DNA from: Clostridiaceae bacterium
GTDB lineage: Bacteria > Bacillota > Clostridia > Oscillospirales > Acutalibacteraceae
Reading direction: 5' to 3'
Assembly: GCA_016296885.1 (NCBI GenBank)
Contig: JAEDHT010000012.1
Span: forward strand, 1-52,498
DNA length: 52,498 nucleotides
In this document: piece by piece, positions 1 through 8,304 of the stretch
Layout: every line of letters begins with the position of its first letter
Numbering within the stretch: position 1 is the first letter of the stretch
Translations under genes and position numbers: made by a program
The notes under the pieces: model-generated
Seen by the model: only the letters and a program-made list of their open reading frames with translations
Databases searched by the model: none
Told to the model about the DNA's origin: nothing

Positions 1-100
1 CCACACTAAATTCCACCTCAACTTCCACTGTGGAACTTACTTTGGGAATTAACTTAGTTATTTTTTATACCTACGTTATGAAGTTTTTCCAAATTATCTA

Positions 101-129
101 TTGACAAACAATGTTTTGATTGATATAAT
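101..129 (+). promoter_or_regulatory. Consensus sigma-A promoter of the tRNA gene
   Basis: The -35 box TTGACA lies at 101-106 and the -10 box TATAAT at 124-129, with a 17-base spacer. The match to the vegetative consensus is perfect and the tRNA begins 20 bases after the -10 box. Confidence 0.9.
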
Positions 130-148
130 AGTAAAGCTGATTGAGCAA

Positions 149-225
149 GGGCCATTAGCTCAGTTGGTTAGAGCAACCGGCTCATAACCGGTTGGTCCGG
201 GGTTCGAGTCCCTGATGGCCCACCA
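149..225 (+). tRNA. tRNA with CAU anticodon (elongator Met or lysidine-modified Ile2)
   Basis: A complete cloverleaf can be folded. The acceptor stem pairs GGGCCAT with ATGGCCC, followed by discriminator A and an encoded CCA. The D-arm is AGCTCAGTTGGTTAGAGC, the anticodon loop CTCATAA is closed by ACCGG/CCGGT, and the T-arm reads GGGGTTCGAGTCCC-like. The anticodon is CAT. It is not an initiator, because it has a fully paired first acceptor base pair. Elongator Met and Ile2 (read after lysidine modification by TilS) share this anticodon and I cannot separate them by eye. Confidence 0.93.
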
Positions 226-226
226 G

Positions 227-270
227 AAAAGAAACAGCCTTTGTCTTGATAGACAAAGGCTGTTTCTTTT
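227..270 (+). terminator. Perfect 20-bp hairpin behind the tRNA
   Basis: The arm at 227-246 pairs perfectly with 251-270 around the loop TGAT. The right arm ends in TTTCTTTT, so it can act as an intrinsic terminator for the tRNA. The loop-proximal core TTTGTCT/AGACAAA recurs in the hairpins at 40609-40649 and (as TTTGTC/GACAAA) 41476-41517, each followed by a hairpin array, so this is also the head of a composite repeat. Confidence 0.8.
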
Positions 271-444
271 CAACGAAATAAATCCCTTGCAGGATTTGTG
301 AAATACACTTCGTGCGTGAAATATTGCTTCGCAATGTGAAATGCCTGCGGGCGTGGGTGGATTTATTTCATTTCACTTTCTGCGTCAGCGGAAAATTTCA
401 CAATGACCGCTGGTTATTATTTTACATCCGAAGGATATTTCACT
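271..444. repeat. Hairpin array A (GTGAAAT-linker type)
   Basis: The element begins TTTTCAACGAAATAAATCCC and is closed by a long-range stem in which GAAATAAATCC near 275 pairs with GGATTTATTTC near 359-369. Within and after this stem are short hairpins such as ATTGCttcGCAAT, TTTCTGCgtcaGCGGAAA and ATCCgaaGGAT. They are separated by near-constant GTGAAAT or ATTTCAC linkers. A second copy of the same type lies at 41518-41690, with different stem sequences but the same loops and layout. I see no protein-coding content. An open frame across this stretch is a by-product of the repeat. Confidence 0.75.
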
Positions 445-472
445 TGGATTTTCCTAATGATTTTGGTATAAT
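444..472 (+). promoter_or_regulatory. Likely promoter of the small lipoprotein pair
   Basis: A perfect TATAAT at 467-472 lies 17 bases behind a weak -35 box, TTGGAT at 444-449, at the very edge of hairpin array A. The first lipoprotein start codon follows 40 bases downstream. The -10 box is convincing and the -35 box is not. Confidence 0.55.
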
Positions 473-511
473 TAGTTTAACAAATAAGAATTTGACAAAG
501 GAGATGATTGA

Positions 512-664
512 ATGAAAAAATTGATAGCATCAGTTTTAGCATTGGCCTGTGTGTTAAGTTTGGTTGGTTGCAATCCAAAACAAGCAGACACATCTGAGGA
601 AAATCAGATTATCATAGACACTGAAGAACTGGAGAAGAGCAATTTCATCGAGATGGACGAATGA
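512..664 (+). CDS. Very small lipoprotein (50 aa)
   Basis: This encodes a 50-residue protein that starts at ATG 512 behind the ribosome site AAAGGAGATG. The N-terminus is a classic lipoprotein signal, MKK plus a hydrophobic stretch and the lipobox LVGC, so the mature protein would be lipid-anchored outside the cell at the Cys near residue 20. The mature part is only about 30 residues, strongly acidic and rich in Asp, Glu and Ile. The signal peptide closely resembles that of the next gene (MKKLIA at both starts), so this may be a truncated paralogue or a genuine tiny surface peptide. The function is unknown. Confidence 0.6.
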   Translation: MKKLIASVLALACVLSLVGCNPKQADTSEENQIIIDTEELEKSNFIEMDE

Positions 665-715
665 AAGTTGTAGGTGCAATTGAGTAAATTCCAATTTGAC
701 GAGGAGGTTATCCCT

Positions 716-1234
716 ATGAAAAAGTTAATAGCATTGATTTTAGTATTAGTTTGTGTCTTAACTGCAGCAGGATGTAACACACAAGAAACTGCCAGCAATC
801 CCGCTGTTGTTCCTGAAGATTTTGCTTTTGCTCTTACATGGAATTGTTATGGTATCAGTTCGTATGATAGTCAAACAGGCAAATTGGTTAAGACTACTGA
901 TGCAACAACCCCTGACGATTATGTGACTTACTACCAGCTCACCGACCAAGACAAAGAATACATCTATAATTTGATTGCTCCGCTGGATGTTAATTCATAC
1001 CCTGAGGTATACGACCCTCAAAATGGTATGTCTAAGCCATCTATGACCCTCATTTTAACAGTGTATGGCAACGGAACGCAGAAAACCATTAAAGCAGAAA
1101 ATATTGCCCTTTCCTTTATATCGGAAGATGAAAAAGGGCAGGCATTTCTGTCCGTGTGTGAAGCAATTTGCAATAGGTTAACTGCAACCGAGGAATGGAA
1201 AGCATTACCTGATTATGAAATGGTCTATGAGTAA
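716..1234 (+). CDS. Lipoprotein of unknown function (172 aa)
   Basis: The start is set at ATG 716 because GAGGAGG lies nine bases upstream and a lipoprotein signal follows directly (MKKLIALILVLVCVL then TAAGC). An upstream in-frame ATG at 674 has no ribosome site and would add a non-signal tail. Cleavage before the Cys near residue 20 would leave a lipid-anchored extracellular domain of about 150 residues. The mature part contains a repeated-strand pattern with several Tyr and Asp residues and no catalytic motif I recognise. It lies 51 bases after the 50-aa lipoprotein and is probably co-transcribed with it. I do not recognise a named family. Confidence 0.8.
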   Translation: MKKLIALILVLVCVLTAAGCNTQETASNPAVVPEDFAFALTWNCYGISSYDSQTGKLVKTTDATTPDDYVTYYQLTDQDKEYIYNLIAPLDVNSYPEVYDPQNGMSKPSMTLILTVYGNGTQKTIKAENIALSFISEDEKGQAFLSVCEAICNRLTATEEWKALPDYEMVYE

Positions 1235-1327
1235 CAATTCGATAAATTCCAATTTGTCGAACAGTTCTATAAATAAAATTTATATTATAGTTTGTTTTGC
1301 TTTATGATATAATATCAAAAAATAATT

Positions 1328-1406
1328 GACAACTGCCACCGGGTAGTGAAATGCAAAAAGCATTCGTCTGCACATCGTTAGGTCTTTGAAGATGTGCATA
1401 CGGATG
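1328..1406 (+). promoter_or_regulatory. Structured 5' leader of the PnuC-like gene, candidate riboregulator
   Basis: Behind a TATAAT at 1308-1313 the untranslated leader folds well. A short hairpin CTGCC-ACCG-GGTAG is followed by a two-part stem in which GCATTCGT pairs with ACGGATGC. After a two-base internal loop, GCACATC pairs with GATGTGC around a 14-base loop. An alternative hairpin ATGCaaaaaGCAT would compete for the same left arm. The AGGAGG site follows. PnuC-type transporter genes are often riboswitch-controlled, but I cannot match this leader to a known class. Confidence 0.45.
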
Positions 1407-1428
1407 CTTGTTTTTAGGAGGTTTTGAG

Positions 1429-2109
1429 TTGAAAAAATATTTTTCAAAAGCAGAAGTTACATTATGGTGTTCATCGGTGGCGCTTATTGTTATATCATTT
1501 TGTATCTTTGATAGAGAAAACTATTTAACACTATTTGCCTCAATGATTGGTGTAACATCTCTTATTTTTAATGCTAAAGGAAATCCGTTTGGTCAATTTT
1601 TAATGGTTGTATTTAGTTTGTTATATGGGATTATATCCTTTACATTCGCTTATTACGGCGAAATGATTACATACCTCGGAATGACAATGCCTATGGCGAT
1701 TTTTGCGTTAGTATCGTGGTTAAGAAACCCTTACAATGGCAACAAAGCAGAGGTCAAGATTAATACTATAAGCAAAAAAGAAACATTGTTTATGTGGATC
1801 GGTGCAGTAGTAATTACTATTTTGTTTTATTTTATATTAGCATATTTTAATACCGCTAACATCGTACCAAGTACATTATCTGTTACAACAAGTTTTATTG
1901 CCGTATATCTTACTTTTAGACGAAGCCCCTTGTTTGCATTAGCATATGCTTCAAATGACATCGTGTTGATAGCGTTATGGATAATGGCGAGTACATATGA
2001 TTTGCGATATATTTCTGTCATGGTATGCTTTATTGCTTTTTTTGTAAATGATATATACGGTTTTATCAGTTGGCAGAAAATGAAAGTCCGACAGAGCAAA
2101 AATATATAA
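1429..2109 (+). CDS. PnuC-family vitamin/nucleoside transporter
   Basis: This is a membrane protein of 226 residues with about seven hydrophobic segments, matching the PnuC family that moves nicotinamide riboside or related vitamins by facilitated diffusion. Family-like features are the segment FASMIGVTSLIFNAKGNP early on, the Trp-bearing YLGMTMPMAIFALVSWLRNP, and the C-terminal VNDIYGFISWQKM. The start is placed at TTG 1429, seven bases after AGGAGG. An in-frame ATG at 1408 would overlap the leader structure and lacks a ribosome site. The substrate (nicotinamide riboside, riboflavin, thiamine or deoxynucleoside) cannot be read from the sequence. It stands alone behind the structured leader and faces alaS tail-to-tail. 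Confidence 0.82.
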   Translation: MKKYFSKAEVTLWCSSVALIVISFCIFDRENYLTLFASMIGVTSLIFNAKGNPFGQFLMVVFSLLYGIISFTFAYYGEMITYLGMTMPMAIFALVSWLRNPYNGNKAEVKINTISKKETLFMWIGAVVITILFYFILAYFNTANIVPSTLSVTTSFIAVYLTFRRSPLFALAYASNDIVLIALWIMASTYDLRYISVMVCFIAFFVNDIYGFISWQKMKVRQSKNI

Positions 2110-2210
2110 TCAAATTGCAATTTGCCCAACAGGAACAACACAAAAACTAAGATTACAACCAAAGGTATCAGTTTATGGTAAGTGAGGCTAAACAAATCTT
2201 TTTAATTAAC

Positions 2211-2258
2211 AAAAACCGACACAAATGATTTTTTCTCATTCGTGTCGGTCATTTTTTA
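2211..2258. terminator. Bidirectional intrinsic terminator between the PnuC-like gene and alaS
   Basis: CCGACACAAATGA (2216-2228) pairs with TCATTCGTGTCGG (2236-2248), allowing one wobble. T-rich runs flank both sides on the appropriate strands, so it can end the plus transcript of the PnuC-like gene and the long minus alaS operon. Confidence 0.85.
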
Positions 2259-2272
2259 TCTAATCGCTAATA

Positions 2273-4885
2273 TTAAAGCATACCTTTTACAGCTGCGAGG
2301 GCATCGTCGAGCTTTTCGATATCCTTAGCACCAGCCATAGCCATATCCGGCTTACCGCCGCCATTACCGCCAGCCAACTGTGCAACTGCTTTTACAAGCT
2401 TACCGGCATTTGCACCGTTTGCTCTTGCTTTTTCACCACAAGCCACTGCGATAGTAGCCTTGCCATCGTTTGCACTTGCAAGAGCTATTACACAATCGCT
2501 GTTTTTATTAACTGCGGCTGCGCACATTTCTCTCATAGCATCAGCTGTGATACCATCTATTCTTGCTGTAATCAGAGAATAACTACCCACTGTCTCTGCC
2601 TTATCAAAAAGGCCTGAAATTCTCATAGATGCAAGCTCTCCGCCTAGTTTTTCTATCTGCTTATTTCTATCTTTAAGCTCATTTGCAGCCTGTGTGCAAC
2701 CTCTCACAAGCTCTTCGGAGTTTTGAAGCTTGAGTGCTGCGGCGGCATCGCTGATCATAGCTGTGTGCTTATTGCAGAGCTTAAGCACTCCTCTGCCTGT
2801 CACAGCCTCTATTCTTCTTACGCCGGCTGCTACTGATGATTCAGACAAAATCTTGAACAATCCAAGGTGAGCAGTGTTCTTTGCATGAGTACCACCACAT
2901 AGCTCGATAGAGAATCCCGGAATGTTTACTACACGTACCACATCTCCGTACTTTTCGCCAAACAATGCCATAGCACCCATTTTTTTGGCTTCATCTATTG
3001 GCATTTCACGCACATCTGTTTCGATAGCATTGAAAATCTGTTCGTTTACTATATCTTCAGCTTTTTTAAGCTCTTCTTTGGTAAGTGCTGAAAAATGAGT
3101 GAAATCGAATCTAACTCTGTGTTCATCCACAAGCTGACCAGCCTGTTCTACATGGTCACCGAGAATATTTCTCAAAGCTGCCTGCAAAAGGTGACCTGCT
3201 GTGTGATTTCTCATTATGCTTTCACGTCTTTTCTTGTCCACAGTGCAATGCACGCTATCGCCCACTGTAAGAACTCCGCTCGACACTTTTGCACTGTGCA
3301 TAAATATGCCTGATGGATTTTTAACTGTAGTTTCTACTCTTGCACAGCCGTTTTCACTGCAAATATCACCGCTATCACCTATCTGTCCACCACTCTCTGC
3401 ATAGAATGAGGTTTCGTCTGTGATGATAACCACGTTATCTCCCTCAAAGGCGCTGTCTGCAAGCTCGCCGTCTTTGATAATTCCTATTATCTTGGAATCG
3501 TTTTCCATCATCTCATAGCCTTTAAATACTGTGGCTGTGAGTGCAGACAAATCTGCGCTGTCGCTTATCCATGCATCTGCACCAGCGTTCTTACGGGCAT
3601 CTCTTGCACGCTTCTTTTGCTGAGCCAACAGCTCATTGAATCCATCTATATCAACATCTATATTTTTCTCTGCAAGTATTTCTCTGGTAAGGTCGATTGG
3701 GAAGCCATAAGTATCATTGAGCTTAAATGCATCTTCGCCGGAAAGCACCTTGATATCCTTGCTCATGATATCGCCAAGCATCTTCATGCCCTGCTCTATA
3801 GTCTTGCAGAAGCTCTCTTCCTCTACCTTGATAAGCTTTGTAATAAGCTGTTTCTTTTCTTCCAGCTCTGGATATGCTGACTTGTTCTCGCTAATAACTG
3901 TTTCACAAATCTTATATAGGAAAGGCTCGTTTATACCGATCATTCTGCCATGACGTGCGGCACGTCTGAGCAATCTTCTTAGCACATAGCCTCTGCCCTC
4001 GTTTGATGGCATAACACCATCGCCTATCATAAATGTGGTGCTTCTGATATGGTCGGTAATAACACGAAGTGATATATCGTTTTTATCATTGTCGCCATAG
4101 TTTACGCCACTTAGCTCGCTCACCTTTTTCATTATATTCTGAACTGTGTCTACAAGGAAAAGGTTGTCTACACCCTGCATAACGCAAGCAAGACGCTCAA
4201 GTCCCATGCCTGTGTCGATATTAGGATGATCTAGGTTAGAATAATTGCCCTTGCCGTCATTTTCAAACTGTGTGAAAACTAGATTCCATACTTCTACAAA
4301 TCTATCACAATCACAGCCGACTGAGCAGTTAGGTGAGCCACAGCCCTTTTCTACTCCTCTATCAAAATAGATTTCAGAGCAAGGTCCGCATGGGCCACTG
4401 CCATGCTCCCAGAAGTTGTCTTCTTTGCCAAGTCTTACTATATGAGATGGGTCTACCCCAACTTCTTTAGTCCATATATCAAAAGCTTCGTCATCTTTTT
4501 CATATATTGAGCAATATAGGAGTTCTTCAGGCATTTCAAGCACCTTTGTGAAGAATTCCCATGCCCATGCTGTAGCCTCGTGCTTAAAATAATCTCCAAA
4601 AGAGAAGTTACCCAGCATTTCAAAATAAGTACCATGGCGTGCTGTGATACCCACACGCTCAATATCAGGTGTGCGTATGCACTTTTGGCAAGTGGTAACA
4701 CGCATTCTTGGAGGTGTAACTTCGCCTGTAAAGTATTTTTTCATAGGTGCCATACCGGAGTTTATGAGCAACAAGCTGTTGTCATCCTTTGGTATAAGCG
4801 GAAAGCTAGGCAAGCGCAAATGACCCTTGCTCTCAAAAAATGAGAGATATTTTTCTCTTAATTCGTTAAGTCCTGTCCATTTCAT
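2273..4885 (-). CDS. alaS: Alanyl-tRNA synthetase
   Basis: This 870-residue class II synthetase charges tRNA-Ala in the cytoplasm. The N-terminal catalytic core begins with the family signature GLNELREKYLSFFESKGH and has the motif TTCQKCIRTPDIE. The editing domain shows zinc and deacylation motifs HTAGH near residue 562 and CGGTHA near residue 664. The C-terminal C-Ala domain ends in the glycine-rich AGGNGGGKPDMAMAGA segment. The length is normal and all core motifs are intact. It is the last gene of the minus operon and is followed by a strong terminator. The ribosome site AAAGGGG lies 13 bases before the ATG, which is slightly long. No T-box leader is visible. Confidence 0.98.
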   Translation of the reverse strand: MKWTGLNELREKYLSFFESKGHLRLPSFPLIPKDDNSLLLINSGMAPMKKYFTGEVTPPRMRVTTCQKCIRTPDIERVGITARHGTYFEMLGNFSFGDYFKHEATAWAWEFFTKVLEMPEELLYCSIYEKDDEAFDIWTKEVGVDPSHIVRLGKEDNFWEHGSGPCGPCSEIYFDRGVEKGCGSPNCSVGCDCDRFVEVWNLVFTQFENDGKGNYSNLDHPNIDTGMGLERLACVMQGVDNLFLVDTVQNIMKKVSELSGVNYGDNDKNDISLRVITDHIRSTTFMIGDGVMPSNEGRGYVLRRLLRRAARHGRMIGINEPFLYKICETVISENKSAYPELEEKKQLITKLIKVEEESFCKTIEQGMKMLGDIMSKDIKVLSGEDAFKLNDTYGFPIDLTREILAEKNIDVDIDGFNELLAQQKKRARDARKNAGADAWISDSADLSALTATVFKGYEMMENDSKIIGIIKDGELADSAFEGDNVVIITDETSFYAESGGQIGDSGDICSENGCARVETTVKNPSGIFMHSAKVSSGVLTVGDSVHCTVDKKRRESIMRNHTAGHLLQAALRNILGDHVEQAGQLVDEHRVRFDFTHFSALTKEELKKAEDIVNEQIFNAIETDVREMPIDEAKKMGAMALFGEKYGDVVRVVNIPGFSIELCGGTHAKNTAHLGLFKILSESSVAAGVRRIEAVTGRGVLKLCNKHTAMISDAAAALKLQNSEELVRGCTQAANELKDRNKQIEKLGGELASMRISGLFDKAETVGSYSLITARIDGITADAMREMCAAAVNKNSDCVIALASANDGKATIAVACGEKARANGANAGKLVKAVAQLAGGNGGGKPDMAMAGAKDIEKLDDALAAVKGML

Positions 4886-4924
4886 TGATATATTCTAACC
4901 CCTTTGAATTTATTATCTGTTATG

Positions 4925-6154
4925 TTAATTATCTAGTGCCTTTCTGAGAAGTGCCCCTTCCGGTATATCCACATCAGTTGGCATTTTGAGCTGTTCCATA
5001 GCGTGCGGAGCAGACTCCACGCTCTCTCCACGCTGATTGATAAGCTCTTTCACATTTATCTTAAACGGTACACCTGATGGCGGAAGAACATCCAACTCAT
5101 CACCCACACAAAACTTATTCTTTTGTGTGATATCCGCAATGCCATCTTTGGTGCCATTGCCTATGGCTACCACAGAATAGTTGCGTATATAGCCACCATT
5201 GCTAAGAACCTGCCCCGGCTCTGTGCCAAGATAAAAGCCTGTGGAATACTCACGGTGACTTATCTTGTCAAGCTCTTCCTTTATCCATGGTTGAAGCTTA
5301 TAGTTTTCAGCATCTCTGAGGTAATCATCAATAGCGTGCCTATAAGCATTGGTGGTAACAGCCGAATAATAGGATGACTTTGCTCTGCCCTCTATTTTGA
5401 GGCTGTTTATGCCCACATCTATTAGCTGCGGGATATAATCTATCATGCACATATCTCTGGAATTATAGAGGAATGTGCCGTGGTCGTCCTCTTCCACCGA
5501 AAAAAACTGACCCTCTCTGTTTTCTTCATAAAGATGATATTTCCATCTGCATGGCTGTGCGCAATCGCCACGATTGGCATCACGTCCGGTCATATAATGC
5601 GATATCAAACATCTGCCTGAGAAAGAAACACACATAGCGCCATGCACAAACGCCTCTATCTCAAGCTCTTTTGGAATTTTGGCACGTAACTGTGCTATAT
5701 CGTCAAAGGAAAGCTCTCTTGCAAGCACCACACGAGCCGCACCCAAATCATGAAACATTTTAGCACTCTCGTGGTTAACTATGCCTGCCTGAGTGGAGAT
5801 ATGAATCTCGGTGTGAGGGGCATATCTCTTTGCAAGCGACAGCACACCAAGGTCTGCAATTATTAGAGCATCCACTCCGATACTATCGAGAAATTCCAGA
5901 TATTCGGGCATCTGAGATATTTCCTCGGTGGTGGGCACTGTGTTGCAGGTAACATAAAGCTTTTTACCAGCTGTATGCACATCGTTCACAGCTTTTTGCA
6001 TGGTTTCTTCATCAAAGTTTTTTGACGAGGTGCGCATACCAAATCTTTTGCCTGCCACATAAACCGCATCTGCTCCAAATCTGAGAGCAGACAGCAGGCT
6101 TTCATATTCACCTGCCGGCGACAAAAGCTCTATTTTTTTATTTGTATTTTCCAT
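4925..6154 (-). CDS. U32 peptidase-family protein (collagenase-like / tRNA-hydroxylation TrhP-like)
   Basis: This is a 409-residue U32 family protein. Its start IELLSPAGEYESLLSALRFG is the canonical beta-barrel opening, and the cysteine-bearing segment GDCAQPCRWKYHL matches the family's conserved Cys cluster. Family members include E. coli RlhA and TrhP, which hydroxylate rRNA or tRNA, and proteins annotated as collagenase-like proteases, so RNA modification is the more likely role. The spacing to alaS is about 40 bases. The AGAAAGGAAAC ribosome site is unusually far from the ATG, with the small hairpin AACAAAAAT-ctaa-ATTTTTGTT in between. Confidence 0.9.
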   Translation of the reverse strand: MENTNKKIELLSPAGEYESLLSALRFGADAVYVAGKRFGMRTSSKNFDEETMQKAVNDVHTAGKKLYVTCNTVPTTEEISQMPEYLEFLDSIGVDALIIADLGVLSLAKRYAPHTEIHISTQAGIVNHESAKMFHDLGAARVVLARELSFDDIAQLRAKIPKELEIEAFVHGAMCVSFSGRCLISHYMTGRDANRGDCAQPCRWKYHLYEENREGQFFSVEEDDHGTFLYNSRDMCMIDYIPQLIDVGINSLKIEGRAKSSYYSAVTTNAYRHAIDDYLRDAENYKLQPWIKEELDKISHREYSTGFYLGTEPGQVLSNGGYIRNYSVVAIGNGTKDGIADITQKNKFCVGDELDVLPPSGVPFKINVKELINQRGESVESAPHAMEQLKMPTDVDIPEGALLRKALDN

Positions 6155-6200
6155 ATATTATATTAGCAAAACAAAAATTTAGATTTTTGTTTCCTTTCTG

Positions 6201-7688
6201 TTATTCTTCCTCTATTAAAGTAAGATTATAATTATGCTGATCCAAGGTACTGGCATAATATGACTCTGCTGCCTCGTCCTCTGTAGCGGATTTGTGGCAG
6301 AAGTAGTAGTAATCAGTGTCCTTAGGATTGAGCGCCGCTTCTATGGCAGACATACCCGGACTGCATATTGCGCCACCCGGCAATCCTGCGTTTTCATCTG
6401 TGTTAAAGTAGCGGTGAAGTCCCTCCGGCAGTGTTTCCATATAATAATAAACTGCCTCTGACTGCAACAATGAAAGATTATACTCATCATAGATACTATA
6501 TCCATCGTTATCGATAGTATCTAATCTGTTGCGGAATACTGACGATACATAAAGCATATCGTTATCATCGGCAGATTCCTTTTGAATAATAGAAGCAAGT
6601 GTGATTATATCATCAAGAGTGAAATCTTGAAGCTGTGCACGTTTTCTTATGTTCACACGCTTGTCATATCCGCTTATCTTTTTCTTTTCGTTTATACATT
6701 TGTTCTTAAAGTTTGCAAGAAAACGGCTGATGCTATCCTCGGCAGGTTCACCCTTATAAAAATCATAAGTATCAGGGAAGAGATAACCCTCCAGCTTATA
6801 ATATCGCTTATTAGGGTCTACCTGTGCAAGGAAATCATAGTCACTATCGAACTTGTCGCTTTTGCAAAGCTCCAAAAACTCGTCATAATCGCACACTTCC
6901 TCATCAGAAAGCTTCTTTGCGATAGACTCTACACTCATACCCTCAGAAAACTGAATAGTTACGATATCCTTACGGTTGGCATTGCTCTGCAAAAAGTTGA
7001 TAATAGCCTCATAATCCTTGTTTTTGACTATCTCAAACACACCTTGTCTAAAACCTTTATCAGCATTTGTTATTTTAGCATACTGTGTGAAAAAGAATGA
7101 ATTGTCAATAACGCCGGCTTTCTCCAAAATTTCAGCTACTTGCTTTGCATCTGGTTTTTTGGGTATATTTACAGTAACTATATCGGTGCTTGTACGCTCA
7201 ATAGCAAGAAAATCCTTTGCACCGATTATTCCGAACTTTCCTATAGAAAGACCGAGCACCACCACAAGCAAAGCCCTTATCAAAGTGAAGATGTGTCGGT
7301 TTTTCTTTGATTTCATACGTTTACGGTTTTTTTCGGCTTTAAGAGCGGCTTTTTTCTTCTTTTTTAGCAAGCGCAACTCTTCCTCGGTATATTGATGATT
7401 CACGCCCACTGTGCTGTGGCTTGTTATTTCCTCTTTGTCCGTTTCGGCTGTTTCTGATGGTGCTTCTGACATAAACTCGATTGACTCTGAAAAAAGCGAA
7501 TTTTCTTCCTCTATTTTCTCAGGCTTCTCATCAAAAGATTTGATCTCCGTAACGGTGTCATCCTGAGTGACAGTGTTTCCGAAGAAGTCATCACCAAAGT
7601 TTATTTTAAAATTTTCTATTTTTCTGCGACGATTTTCTTCCAGCTGTTGTTCCAGTTCTTCGTCGTTTGGATAATTATTTTCATTCAT
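6201..7688 (-). CDS. mltG: Endolytic murein transglycosylase MltG
   Basis: This is a 495-residue YceG/MltG family protein that cuts nascent glycan strands at the outer face of the membrane and sets peptidoglycan chain length. A long charged cytoplasmic N-terminus (about 135 residues, ending in a Lys/Arg-rich stretch) precedes one transmembrane helix, HIFTLIRALLVVVLGLSIG. A LysM-like subdomain and the catalytic domain with LASIIQKES near residue 367 follow, where the Glu is the catalytic residue. The C-terminal GLPGGAICSPGMSAIEAAL and the DYYYFC segment are diagnostic. The acidic cytoplasmic extension is longer than in enterobacteria but usual for Clostridia. It sits between the DJ-1-like and U32 genes in the same operon. 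Confidence 0.95.
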   Translation of the reverse strand: MNENNYPNDEELEQQLEENRRRKIENFKINFGDDFFGNTVTQDDTVTEIKSFDEKPEKIEEENSLFSESIEFMSEAPSETAETDKEEITSHSTVGVNHQYTEEELRLLKKKKKAALKAEKNRKRMKSKKNRHIFTLIRALLVVVLGLSIGKFGIIGAKDFLAIERTSTDIVTVNIPKKPDAKQVAEILEKAGVIDNSFFFTQYAKITNADKGFRQGVFEIVKNKDYEAIINFLQSNANRKDIVTIQFSEGMSVESIAKKLSDEEVCDYDEFLELCKSDKFDSDYDFLAQVDPNKRYYKLEGYLFPDTYDFYKGEPAEDSISRFLANFKNKCINEKKKISGYDKRVNIRKRAQLQDFTLDDIITLASIIQKESADDNDMLYVSSVFRNRLDTIDNDGYSIYDEYNLSLLQSEAVYYYMETLPEGLHRYFNTDENAGLPGGAICSPGMSAIEAALNPKDTDYYYFCHKSATEDEAAESYYASTLDQHNYNLTLIEEE

Positions 7689-7749
7689 AATGTTTTTCCA
7701 GCGGTTTCCCGCTTTTTCCTTTTCTGTTTATTCAGCAAGGGCAGATAAA

Positions 7750-8289
7750 TTATCTCATCTGAATTGCCTTTCTGATTTTATCTGATTCTTCTCTATCTTT
7801 GAGCATAGCAGTGATTTCCAGACCAAACTCCAGTGCAACTCCTGCACCTTTGGCTGTGATGATGTTACCATCCACACATACGTGGTCTTCACTTAACACT
7901 GCACCATAAAGCTCTTTTTCAAAGCCGGGGAAGCATATTGCCTTCTTATCTCTAAGCAAATTCATATGGCCCAATATTGACGGTGCGGCACATATGGCGC
8001 ATATCGGAAGATTATTTTCAGAGCAATATCTGATACTCTGGGTGACTATAGGTGATTTTTCAAGATTGAGTGTTCCCGGCATACCGCCCGGTAAAATCAC
8101 ACACTCCATATCATCTGTGGTAACCTCACTCTCATGGATATCTGTCACTATTTCTATGCCATGCGAGCCAACAATTCTTTTTGAACCCACTGCCACTGTT
8201 TTGACATCTATCTCTGCTCTGCGTAAGATATCGAGCGGAGCCAATGCTTCTACTTCTTCAAATCCGTTTGCCAGAAAAATATATACCAT
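7750..8289 (-). CDS. DJ-1/PfpI family protein
   Basis: This 179-residue protein has the DJ-1/ThiJ flavodoxin-like fold. It starts VYIFLANGFEEVEALAPLDI, with the conserved Glu in the FEE motif. The nucleophile-elbow Cys lies in the AICAAPS motif near residue 100, preceded by the VILPGGMPG strand-turn. Family members act as stress chaperone, deglycase-like or amidotransferase-like proteins. The nearest annotations are usually 'DJ-1 family glyoxalase III', and the precise reaction cannot be assigned. AAAGGAGA lies nine bases before the ATG. It is encoded 15 bases after tmk and is co-transcribed with it. Confidence 0.92.
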   Translation of the reverse strand: MVYIFLANGFEEVEALAPLDILRRAEIDVKTVAVGSKRIVGSHGIEIVTDIHESEVTTDDMECVILPGGMPGTLNLEKSPIVTQSIRYCSENNLPICAICAAPSILGHMNLLRDKKAICFPGFEKELYGAVLSEDHVCVDGNIITAKGAGVALEFGLEITAMLKDREESDKIRKAIQMR

Positions 8290-8304
8290 AAAACATAATC
8301 TCCT

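Noticed and set aside
271..444. CRISPR-like repetition of GTGAAAT units
   Set aside because: The repeated unit is only about seven bases, the spacers are self-complementary hairpins, and no cas genes are present.
312..515. A 67-codon plus-strand open frame within array A
   Set aside because: It reads through the hairpin array and its linkers, has no ribosome site, and its protein has no recognisable features.
1360..1385. GTTAGGT in the pnuC leader loop, reminiscent of the M-box
   Set aside because: The rest of the M-box consensus (GAGGCTCCT, GCCGCTGCCC) is absent.
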